A stretch of DNA of 64,000 nt from Actinomycetes bacterium. GTDB lineage: Bacteria > Actinomycetota > Actinomycetes > Propionibacteriales > Nocardioidaceae. Shown one piece after another: positions 47,003 to 54,102 of this stretch (position 1 is its first letter; every line of letters begins with the position of its first letter). A program made the translations under genes and the position numbers. The notes beneath the pieces are model-generated. The model searched no databases. It worked only from the letters and a program-made list of their open reading frames with translations, and had not been told where the DNA came from. Location: NCBI GenBank assembly GCA_023460975.1, contig JAEWOG010000098.1:1-64000 (forward strand), written 5' to 3'.

Positions 47003-49039
47003 ATGATGAACGAGCACAACGCCCCCGCCGGACGTCATACGGACGGCGCAACCGCTTCGGCCGATCGTATGACGTCCGAGATCTCCCGCCTGCTCGTCGC
47101 CAACCGCGGCGAGATCGCCCGCCGCGTCTTTGCCACGGCCCGCCGTCTCGGCATCGAGACCGTCGCGGTCCACTCCGACGCCGACGCCGACCTGCCGTTC
47201 GTGGCCGAGGCCGACCTGGCCGTACGCCTGCCGGGCAACACGCCCGCCGAGACGTACCTGCGCGCCGACCTCGTCATCGACGCCGCACGCCGCACCGGCG
47301 CGGACGCGATCCACCCCGGCTACGGCTTCCTGTCCGAGAACGCCGACTTCGCCGCCGCGGTCGAGGCCGCCGGTCTGGTGTGGGTGGGGCCGACGGCCGA
47401 GTCCATCGTCGCGATGGGTTCCAAGGTCGGGTCCAAGGAACTGATGCGCGCCGCCGGCGTGCCCGTCCTGGAGGCACCCGCCTCCCCGACCCCGGCGGAC
47501 CTTCCCCTGCTGGTCAAGGCGTCGATGGGCGGCGGTGGCCGTGGCATGCGCATCGTCCGCGACCTCGCGGCGCTCGAGGGCGAGATCGCGCTCGCCTCGG
47601 CCGAGGCAGCCTCGGCGTTCGGCGACGGCACCGTGTTCGTGGAGCCGTACGTCGAGGCTGGACGGCACCTCGAGGTCCAGGTCGTCGGTGACGGCCACGG
47701 CGAGGTGCTGGTGTTCGGCGAGCGCGACTGCACCGTGCAGCGTCGCCACCAGAAGGTCGTCGAGGAGGCCCCGGCCCCACAGCTTCCGGCCCACGTCGCC
47801 AAGGAGTTGCACGAGGCTGCCCGTCGGGCCGCCGCCGCCATCGACTACCGCGGGGCGGGCACGGTCGAGTTCCTCTACGACCCCGCCGCCGAACGCTTCT
47901 TCTTCCTGGAGATGAACACCCGCCTCCAGGTGGAGCACCCGGTCACCGAGCTCGTCCACGGCGTCGACCTGGTCGAGCTCCAGCTGGCCGTGGCCCAGGG
48001 CGAGGCGGCCGACGCGTTCGCCGCCCTCCAGGCCTCGCCGCCGGCCGTCACCGGGCACGCGATCGAGGTCCGCGTGTACGCCGAGGACTCCACCTGGACG
48101 CCGCAGTCGGGGCGCCTGGTCACCCTCGAGGTCGACGCCGAGGCGGAGTTCGGGCCGCTGTCGCGCGGGGGGATCCGCCTCGACTCCGGTTTCGCCTCGG
48201 GCAACGAGGTCGGCACCCACTACGACGCCATGCTGGCCAAGGTCATCTCCTGGGCCCCGACCCGCGCCCAGGCGGTCCGCCAACTGGTCTCCGCGCTGCG
48301 CCGGGCCCGCATCCACGGGCTGCGGGTCAACCGCGACCAGCTGATTGAGATCCTCACCGACCCGGCATTCGCGGCGATGGAGGTGACGACATCGTGGCTG
48401 GAGACCCGCGAGAGCGCGGCTCCTGAGCCGGTCACGGGTTCCACCCCCGCCGCAGTGGCCGCGGCGTTGCTGCTGGCTGCCGACGCGGCGTCGCGCCGTA
48501 CGGTCCAGCGCGGTGTCCCCGCAGCGTGGCGCAACGTCGTCTCCCAGCCGCAGCGGACCACGCTGATCCCGCAGGGGCGGGACGAGGAGGTCGTGGTCGA
48601 GTGGCTCGGCACCCGGAGCGGGTTCGCCGTCGACGGGTTCGAGGTCCTCGCGGCCACGCCCACGTCGGTGCGCCTGTCCGTCGACGGGGTGACGCGTACG
48701 TACGCCGGTCGCCTCGTCGAGCGCCGCCCCGGCGGTGCCCGCGAGGTCTTCCTGGACGGCCCCGAGGGAGCCTCGTCGTGGCTCAACCCGCCTCGCTTCA
48801 CCGATCCGGCCGACCAGGTCGTCGCCGGTTCGCTGCTGGCGCCCATGCCCGGCAGCGTGATCAGCGTGGCCGTCGCCGAGGGCGAGGAGGTCGCCGCAGG
48901 CCAACTGCTGCTGGTGATGGAGGCCATGAAGATGCAGCACACCATCTCGGCGCCCACCGACGGTGTCGTTTCCCAGTTGACCGTCGCCCCCGGCACGCAG
49001 GTCGCGGCCGGGCAGGTTCTCGCCGTCGTCGAGCAATGA
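47003..49039 (+). CDS. Acyl-CoA carboxylase alpha subunit (biotin carboxylase + biotin carrier)
   Basis: 678 residues. Biotin carboxylase domain: ISRLLVANRGEIARRVFATARR, IHPGYGFLSENADFA, KASMGGGGRGMRIVRD, FLEMNTRLQVEHPVTELVHGVDLV in parts. The C-terminal carrier has the biotinyl-lysine in VMEAMKMQHTISAP. It partners the beta subunit upstream. The ATG at 47003 (or 47006) has GAGGAG before it, but a family-typical start would be the ATG at 47069 (MTSEISRLL); the extra 22 codons contain a perfect 13-bp inverted repeat of the GTCATAC family. Starting at 47069 would place that hairpin over the start codon. Confidence 0.94.
   Translation: MMNEHNAPAGRHTDGATASADRMTSEISRLLVANRGEIARRVFATARRLGIETVAVHSDADADLPFVAEADLAVRLPGNTPAETYLRADLVIDAARRTGADAIHPGYGFLSENADFAAAVEAAGLVWVGPTAESIVAMGSKVGSKELMRAAGVPVLEAPASPTPADLPLLVKASMGGGGRGMRIVRDLAALEGEIALASAEAASAFGDGTVFVEPYVEAGRHLEVQVVGDGHGEVLVFGERDCTVQRRHQKVVEEAPAPQLPAHVAKELHEAARRAAAAIDYRGAGTVEFLYDPAAERFFFLEMNTRLQVEHPVTELVHGVDLVELQLAVAQGEAADAFAALQASPPAVTGHAIEVRVYAEDSTWTPQSGRLVTLEVDAEAEFGPLSRGGIRLDSGFASGNEVGTHYDAMLAKVISWAPTRAQAVRQLVSALRRARIHGLRVNRDQLIEILTDPAFAAMEVTTSWLETRESAAPEPVTGSTPAAVAAALLLAADAASRRTVQRGVPAAWRNVVSQPQRTTLIPQGRDEEVVVEWLGTRSGFAVDGFEVLAATPTSVRLSVDGVTRTYAGRLVERRPGGAREVFLDGPEGASSWLNPPRFTDPADQVVAGSLLAPMPGSVISVAVAEGEEVAAGQLLLVMEAMKMQHTISAPTDGVVSQLTVAPGTQVAAGQVLAVVEQ
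47029..47078. repeat. GTCATAC dyad inside the carboxylase alpha 5' end
   Basis: CGGACGTCATACG (47029-47041) and CGTATGACGTCCG (47066-47078) are perfect complements. GTCATAC to GTATGAC spans 47034-47073, exactly 40 bp as in the arrays. The right arm includes the in-frame ATG at 47069. Confidence 0.9.
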
Positions 49040-49047
49040 GGAGTCCC

Positions 49048-50217
49048 ATGAGCCAGATCCCCTTCACCGAGTCCATCGAGCGCACCGAGCTGCGCAAGGC
49101 GGTCTTTGCGCTGGCCAGCAAGTACGGCCACACCTACATCGCCGAGAAGGCGCGCACCGGCGGCAAGGTCACCGAGCTGTGGTCCGACATGGGCAAGCAC
49201 GGCTTCCTGGGCGTCAACATCGCTGAGGAGTACGGCGGCGGTGGCGGCGGCATCGGCGACCTCGCTGCCGTGCTGGAGGAGGCGGCGGCTGCGGGTGCCC
49301 CGATGCTGATGATGGTCGTCTCGCAGGCCATCTGCGGTTCGGTCATCGGCCGCTTCGGCACCGAGGAGCAGAAGAAGCGTTGGCTGCCCGGCATCGCCTC
49401 GGGCGACTACACGATGGCCTTCGCGATCACCGAGGCCGACGCGGGGTCGAACTCGCACAACATCACCACCACCGCGACCCGCGACGGTGACGAGTGGGTG
49501 CTGAAGGGCCAGAAGACGTTCATCTCGGGTGTCGACGAGGCCGACGGCATCCTCGTGGTCGGTCGTACTGCCGACGCCAAGTCGGGCAAGCTCAAGCCCT
49601 GCCTGTTCGTGGTGCCCACCGACGCGAAGGGTCTGGAGAAGCAGGTCATCGAGATGACCTTCGACGCCCCCGAGAAGCAGTGGACGCTGTTCCTCGACGA
49701 CGTACGCCTGCCCGCCGACTCGCTCGTGGGCGACGAGGACGCTGGCCTCCTGCAGCTGTTCGCGGGGCTCAACCCCGAGCGCATCATGGGCGCGGCGTAC
49801 TCCAACGGCATGTCCCGCTTCGCGCTCGCCAAGGCGGTCGAGTACGCCACGACCCGCACCGTCTGGAAGGACGCCGCGATCGGCTCCCACCAGGCCATCG
49901 CGCACCCGCTGGCGAAGGTCAAGATCGAGCTGGAGCAGTCCAAGCTGCTCCAGCAGAAGGCGGCAGCGCTGTACGACGCAGGCGACGACATGGGGGCCGG
50001 CGAGTACGCGAACATGGCGAAGTACGCGGCCGGCGAGGTGGCCTGCAACTCGACCGACGTGGCCGTCCACACCCACGGCGGCTCCGGCCTGACCGCCGAG
50101 CTGGGGCTGGCCAACATGCTGGTCGCCGCCCGGCTGGGCCGGATCGCGCCGGTGAGCCGGGAGATGATCCTCAACTTTGTCGCCATGCACTCGTTGGGGC
50201 TGCCCAAGTCGTACTGA
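49048..50217 (+). CDS. Acyl-CoA dehydrogenase
   Basis: 389 residues. Blocks: HGFLGVNIAEEYGGGGGGIGDLAAVLEEAA in parts, FAITEADAGSNSHNITTTATR, LKGQKTFISGVDEADGILVVGR, LFLDDVRLPADSLVGDEDAG and the C-terminal HTHGGSGLTAELGLANM with RLGRIAPVSREMILNFVA. It has the normal length but lies downstream of the carboxylase, 8 bp after the alpha stop with GAGGAG before the ATG. Together with the first acyl-CoA dehydrogenase it gives the operon two oxidation steps. No enoyl-CoA hydratase is inside the operon. Confidence 0.93.
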   Translation: MSQIPFTESIERTELRKAVFALASKYGHTYIAEKARTGGKVTELWSDMGKHGFLGVNIAEEYGGGGGGIGDLAAVLEEAAAAGAPMLMMVVSQAICGSVIGRFGTEEQKKRWLPGIASGDYTMAFAITEADAGSNSHNITTTATRDGDEWVLKGQKTFISGVDEADGILVVGRTADAKSGKLKPCLFVVPTDAKGLEKQVIEMTFDAPEKQWTLFLDDVRLPADSLVGDEDAGLLQLFAGLNPERIMGAAYSNGMSRFALAKAVEYATTRTVWKDAAIGSHQAIAHPLAKVKIELEQSKLLQQKAAALYDAGDDMGAGEYANMAKYAAGEVACNSTDVAVHTHGGSGLTAELGLANMLVAARLGRIAPVSREMILNFVAMHSLGLPKSY

Positions 50218-50231
50218 CTCCCTTGAGGCGT

Positions 50232-50310
50232 CAGGTTCCCCCGCATATGCGGGGGAACCTGAACATCTCGGGGCGTGCAAACCCCCAGAAGTTCAGGACT
50301 CGCCCACGAG
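50232..50310. repeat. Dispersed double-hairpin element, copy 2
   Basis: A perfect 30-bp palindrome (50232-50261, left arm CAGGTTCCCCCGCAT) is followed by TGAACATC and GAAGTTCA (50288-50295), with GGGG/CCCC inside where copy 1 (18842-18920) has GGTG/CACC. The tail ACTCGCCCA also matches copy 1. It begins 15 bp after the acyl-CoA dehydrogenase stop codon, so it may terminate the operon. Confidence 0.85.
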
Positions 50311-50330
50311 GTCCGGCGCCGGATCCGCGT

Positions 50331-50374
50331 ACGTCATGCGTTCGGCGCACCCGCTGCCGCCGACGGTATGACGT
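50331..50374. repeat. Solitary GTCAT dyad of the 40-bp class
   Basis: ACGTCATGC (from 50331) and GGTATGACGT (to 50374) face each other; GTCATGC to GTATGAC covers 50333-50372, exactly 40 bp. It lies between the acyl-CoA dehydrogenase and ABC-F genes. Confidence 0.75.
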
Positions 50375-50397
50375 CCCGCCGGGCTTAGGGTGACCCC

Positions 50398-52035
50398 GTG
50401 AGTGGGACCCTCGTCGCGAAGGATCTGGCCGGGGGACACGGCCACCGCACCCTGTTCGAGGGCCTCGACCTGACCGTCGCCCCCGGGGACGTCGTGGGCG
50501 TCGTCGGCGCCAACGGGGCCGGGAAGTCGACGCTGTTGCGCATCCTGGCGGGCCGCACGGAGCCCCTGGCCGGGTCGGTGTCGCTGGCGCCCTCGGACGC
50601 CTTCGTCGGCTGGCTGCCCCAGGAGCACGAGCGCATCGAGGGCGAGACGGTCGCGGGCTACATCGCGCGGCGTACGGGCTGCGCCGGCGCGACGGAGGCG
50701 ATGGAGCGTACGGCCGCGGACCTCGGCTCCGACGTGCCCGGGGCCGACGACGCGTACGCGCTCGCGTTCGACCGGTGGATGGCCTCAGGCGCCGCAGACC
50801 TGGAGGACCGGCTGCCCGCCCAACTGGCCGACCTTGGCCTCGACGTGGGCCCCGATGCCCTGATGACGGACCTGTCCGGTGGCCAGGCGGCGCGGGTCGC
50901 GTTGGCCGCGCTGCTGCTGAGCCGCTTCGACGTCGTGCTGCTCGACGAGCCGACCAACGACCTCGACCTCGACGGTCTGGAGCGTCTTGAGGAGTTCGTG
51001 GGCGGGCTGCGGGCGGGGGTCGTCCTCGTCTCGCACGACCGCGAGTTCCTCTCTCGTTGCGTGACGCGGATGGTCGAGCTCGATCTCGCGCAGAACGAGA
51101 TCACCGTCTTCGACGGTGGCTACGAGGAGTTCCTGGCCGAGCGCGCGACGGCGAAGCGGCACGCGCGGGAGGCGTACGAGGAGTTCGCCGACAAGAAGGC
51201 CGACCTCGTCTCCCGCGCCCGCACCCAGCGCGAATGGAGCTCCCAGGGCGTGCGCAACGCGATGCGCAAGAGCCCCGACAACGACAAGGTCCGCCGCCGC
51301 GCCCAGAGTGAGTCGAGCGAGAAGCAGGCCCAGAAGGTACGCCAGATGGAGTCGCGCATCGCGCGGCTCGAGGAGGTCGCGGAGCCCCGCAAGGAGTGGG
51401 TGCTGCAGTTCTCGATCGCACCGGCCCCGCGAGGCTCGTCGGTCGTGGCGACGTTGGACGGTGCGCAGGTGACGCGGGGCGACTTCACCCTGGGGCCGGT
51501 GTCGCTGCAGGTGAGCGCGGGGGACCGCATCGGCATCACCGGCCCCAACGGTGCCGGCAAGTCGACCCTGCTCGCCCTGCTGCTGGGCGACATCGCGCCC
51601 GATGCGGGTCGCGTGTCCTTGGGTGCGAGCGTCGAGGTCGGCCGGGTCGACCAGGCTCGGACCGGGCTGGACGACGCGCTGCCTCTGGGCGCCGCCTTCG
51701 AGGCGGTGGTGCCCGACATGGCACCGGCCGACGTACGGACCCTGCTGGCCAAGTTCGGCCTCAAGGCCGACCAGGTCGCCAGCCCCGTGGGACGCCTCTC
51801 GGGCGGCGAACGCACCCGCGCTGCGATGGCTCTGCTGCAGGCGCGCGGCGTCAACCTGCTGGTCCTGGACGAGCCGACCAACCACCTCGACCTGCCAGCC
51901 ATCGAGCAGTGGGAGCAGGCGTTGGCGTCGTACGAAGGCACGCTGCTCCTCGTCTCCCACGATCGCCGACTTCTCGAGTCCGTACGCCTGGACCAGCGCT
52001 GGCACGTCGTGCAGGGCACTCTCACCAAGAGCTGA
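50398..52035 (+). CDS. ABC-F family ATP-binding protein
   Basis: 545 residues with two ATP-binding domains and no membrane segment. Domain 1: GANGAGKSTLLRIL, LSGGQAARVALAALLL, VLLDEPTNDLD. The linker (about 240-330) is charged and helical (AKRHAREAYEEFADKKADLV, MESRIARLEEVAEP), like the ribosome-reaching linker of ABC-F proteins. Domain 2: GPNGAGKSTLLALL, LSGGERTRAAMALL, LVLDEPTNHLDLPAIE. ABC-F proteins act on stalled or drug-bound ribosomes; whether this is a housekeeping or a resistance member is not clear. GTG start with TAGGGT six bases upstream suggests a leaderless mRNA. Confidence 0.93.
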   Translation: MSGTLVAKDLAGGHGHRTLFEGLDLTVAPGDVVGVVGANGAGKSTLLRILAGRTEPLAGSVSLAPSDAFVGWLPQEHERIEGETVAGYIARRTGCAGATEAMERTAADLGSDVPGADDAYALAFDRWMASGAADLEDRLPAQLADLGLDVGPDALMTDLSGGQAARVALAALLLSRFDVVLLDEPTNDLDLDGLERLEEFVGGLRAGVVLVSHDREFLSRCVTRMVELDLAQNEITVFDGGYEEFLAERATAKRHAREAYEEFADKKADLVSRARTQREWSSQGVRNAMRKSPDNDKVRRRAQSESSEKQAQKVRQMESRIARLEEVAEPRKEWVLQFSIAPAPRGSSVVATLDGAQVTRGDFTLGPVSLQVSAGDRIGITGPNGAGKSTLLALLLGDIAPDAGRVSLGASVEVGRVDQARTGLDDALPLGAAFEAVVPDMAPADVRTLLAKFGLKADQVASPVGRLSGGERTRAAMALLQARGVNLLVLDEPTNHLDLPAIEQWEQALASYEGTLLLVSHDRRLLESVRLDQRWHVVQGTLTKS

Positions 52036-52123
52036 TCGGCCCGACCGGGATGTCGGGGGCGTGGTCGTGGGTCGGAACTGGTTGAATCCTCGTGCCGTGT
52101 CCTGATCCGGAAGGAACCCATCC

Positions 52124-52639
52124 ATGCGCGCTCTGTCCGCCGCTGCTGTCCTCACCCTCGCCCTGACGTTGTCCGCCTGCGGCGGCGACGACGAAGGCGG
52201 CACGAAGTTGGCGGAGAAGGTCCTGGAGTCCCAGGACGGCGTCAAGGACGTCGACATCGACGACGACTCGTACACGGTGGAGACCGACGAGGGCACGATC
52301 TCGGCGGGCAGTGGCACCGAGATCCCGGACGGGTTCCCCGAGGACGTGCCGCTGCCGTCGTCCGACTACACGATCGCGTCCGCAGTCGAGCAGGGCGAGG
52401 AGATCGCGCTGATGCTCACGGCGACCGACGGGTTCGACTTCGACGCCGAGAAGGCCTCGATGGAGTCCGAGCTGACGGACGCCGGCTACAGCATCGACGA
52501 GCAGTCGCGCACCAGCGCCAGCGGGATGGAGATGTTCTCGATCATCGCCAGCGCCGACGGTCTGCAGGTCAGCATCACCGCTGTGGGTGATGGCGAGGAG
52601 ATCAACCTGATGTACGCGGTGTCGCCCTCCGCCTCCTGA
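52124..52639 (+). CDS. Putative lipoprotein
   Basis: 171 residues. A signal peptide with lipobox, ALSAAAVLTLALTLSACGGD, predicts cleavage before Cys20 and lipid anchoring outside the membrane. The mature part is acidic (DVDIDDDSYTVETDEGTIS) and has a repeated-looking C-terminal half AGYSIDEQSRTSASGMEMFS and SADGLQVSITAVGDG. I do not recognise the family; small actinobacterial lipoproteins of this type are widespread. AAGGAAC precedes the ATG. Stands alone and converges on the DUF3054-like gene. Confidence 0.85.
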   Translation: MRALSAAAVLTLALTLSACGGDDEGGTKLAEKVLESQDGVKDVDIDDDSYTVETDEGTISAGSGTEIPDGFPEDVPLPSSDYTIASAVEQGEEIALMLTATDGFDFDAEKASMESELTDAGYSIDEQSRTSASGMEMFSIIASADGLQVSITAVGDGEEINLMYAVSPSAS

Positions 52640-52665
52640 CCCGCTGCCACCCTCTGACCCGCTGG

Positions 52666-52711
52666 GACGTCATGGCCGGTGGTCGCCGGGACGACCACGT
52701 GCCATGACGTC
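52666..52711. terminator. Long palindrome between convergent genes, 40-bp GTCAT dyad
   Basis: GACGTCATGGC (52666-52676) pairs perfectly with 52701-52711, and TGGTCG/CGACCA pair inside. GTCATGG to CCATGAC spans 52669-52708, exactly 40 bp as in the other dyads. Its place between two gene 3' ends makes a bidirectional terminator plausible. Confidence 0.75.
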
Positions 52712-52729
52712 GTGCAGTGCGTACGGGGG

Positions 52730-53128
52730 TCAGCGCCGCAGCAGCGCGGCCAACGCCCGCCACCCCAGCAGGGTGGCGGCGTTGAAGGCCGTCGCCACGA
52801 TGACGAAGGCGAGGGCCGTGCCGTCCCCGGCGACCTGACGCAGCACCATGCCGCCCACCACGGTGGCCAGCCACACCAGGACCCCGGACGACAGCGAGCT
52901 CGCCGTACGCTTGCGGGCCTGCAGCGCCGCGTGGGTCAGGAAGAGCGCCGCGAGGAACGGCCAGGCGGTCGACGCGGTGCCGGCGAGGGTGAGCTCGTCC
53001 GCGTGGGTTGCGTAGCCGATGGCCGCGAAGACCACCACGCAGACCGCGTCGATCACCATCGCGCCCGTCCCTGCGGGCACTCCCCGCGTCGGGGCGGTGG
53101 AGTTCGTCGTGTCGCTGCTCGTCGTCAT
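52730..53128 (-). CDS. DUF3054-like small membrane protein
   Basis: 132 residues with four hydrophobic segments: AMVIDAVCVVVFAAIGYATH, AWPFLAALFLTHAALQ, SGVLVWLATVVGGMVLRQVAG and TALAFVIVATAFNAATLLGW. This matches the actinobacterial DUF3054 pattern as I know it; function unknown. The ATG at 53128 has GACAAT six bases upstream and no ribosome site, so it is probably leaderless. It is divergent from the PPOX gene across a 34-bp gap. Confidence 0.8.
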   Translation of the reverse strand: MTTSSDTTNSTAPTRGVPAGTGAMVIDAVCVVVFAAIGYATHADELTLAGTASTAWPFLAALFLTHAALQARKRTASSLSSGVLVWLATVVGGMVLRQVAGDGTALAFVIVATAFNAATLLGWRALAALLRR

Positions 53129-53162
53129 GGTCCGATTGTCCCCCGGACGGCACAATGCGGCC

Positions 53163-53588
53163 ATGAGCCACTTCCGACCCGGGTGGGACGCCCTGCCCAG
53201 CAAGCTGCGCGCCTTCCACGACGAGTACCACCTGGCGTCCCTGACCACGCTGCGCCCGGACTCTCGCCCGCACGCGGTCCCGGTGGGCGTCACGCTGGAC
53301 CCCGAGCGGGGGTGCGCGTGGGTGATCACGATGCGCGGGAGCCGCAAGGTGGCGCACGTGAACGCTACCGCGGGGGGAGCACCCGTGGTGCTCTGCCAGG
53401 TCGATGGGCCGCGGTGGGCGAGCATTGAGGGCCGCGCGAGCGTCGTCGAGGACGCCGAGTCGGTCGCGCGGGCGATGAGTCTGTACGCGGCCCGCTACGG
53501 CCGGGAGCCAGCGCCGAACCCGGAGCGGGTCGCCCTGCGGATCGAGGTCGACGTGATCCTCCACGGTCCGCTGCTCGACGAGGACTGA
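53163..53588 (+). CDS. PPOX-class flavin/F420-dependent protein
   Basis: 141-residue split-barrel protein: HLASLTTLRPDSRPHAVPVGV, VITMRGSRKVAHVNATAGG, VVLCQVDGPRWASIEGRASVV. The pattern fits F420-dependent PPOX proteins of the TIGR03618 type, small oxidoreductases of unknown substrate. CACAAT lies exactly 6 bases before the ATG, as for the AMACR-like and fadA genes, so the transcript is likely leaderless. Confidence 0.85.
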   Translation: MSHFRPGWDALPSKLRAFHDEYHLASLTTLRPDSRPHAVPVGVTLDPERGCAWVITMRGSRKVAHVNATAGGAPVVLCQVDGPRWASIEGRASVVEDAESVARAMSLYAARYGREPAPNPERVALRIEVDVILHGPLLDED

Positions 53589-53619
53589 TCCTGTCGGTGC
53601 CCAGTGGCAGGCTGGGCAT

Positions 53620-54000
53620 GTGGCGAAGAAGATCCCCCGGCCGACGGTCCCGCACGCGTGGGTGGCACGCATCTCCCAGACGTTGGGTCAGTTGCCGGAG
53701 GTCGTGGAGGAGTCGGCGTGGGTCGGCACTCGCTGGCGGGTGCGGGGCGCGACGATCGCCCACGTGTTCGGCGGCGAGGACCAGTTGTTCCGCATCACCT
53801 TCCGCGGTGACGGTGACGAGGTGGCGGCGTTCGCCCATCTGGGCGAGCCCTATTTCAAGGTCGCCTGGGGGGACAACGTCATCGGGCTGCTCCTCGACGA
53901 GCACACCGACTGGGGCGAGGTGGCGGAGTTGCTCACCGACTCGTACTGCCTCCAGGCGCCGCAGTCGCTGGCTGAGCAGGTGGCCCGCCCGTCCCTGTGA
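53620..54000 (+). CDS. MmcQ/YjbR-like protein
   Basis: 126 residues: VARISQTLGQLPEVVEESAWVG, WRVRGATIAHVFGGEDQLFRITFRG, HLGEPYFKVAWGDNVIGLLL and DWGEVAELLTDSYCLQAP. The alternating pattern ending in a helical LLTDSYCL segment is that of the CyaY-like MmcQ/YjbR family, whose DNA-binding role is only suggested. The GTG at 53620 has CAGGCT six bases upstream. 31 bp after the PPOX gene; possibly co-transcribed. Confidence 0.75.
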   Translation: MAKKIPRPTVPHAWVARISQTLGQLPEVVEESAWVGTRWRVRGATIAHVFGGEDQLFRITFRGDGDEVAAFAHLGEPYFKVAWGDNVIGLLLDEHTDWGEVAELLTDSYCLQAPQSLAEQVARPSL

Positions 54001-54102
54001 CCCGGCCGCCCGCGGGCTCGAGCCCGTCGGTGATGAGCCAACGGCGTACGCGGGTGTCTAGGCTCTGGGGGTCGCGGCCAGCATGACGGGGGAGACGAAG
54101 GC

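Noticed and set aside
46919..49036. 705-codon reading frame antisense to the biotin carboxylase gene
   Set aside because: It mirrors a gene with unmistakable biotin carboxylase motifs; its own translation is His/Gly/Arg/Val-rich with no domain, as GC-rich shadows are.
50232..50261. CRISPR type I-E-like repeat (GGTTCCCCCGC palindrome)
   Set aside because: Only two single, unlinked copies exist in the window, with no spacers and conserved flanks, so this is a dispersed element instead.
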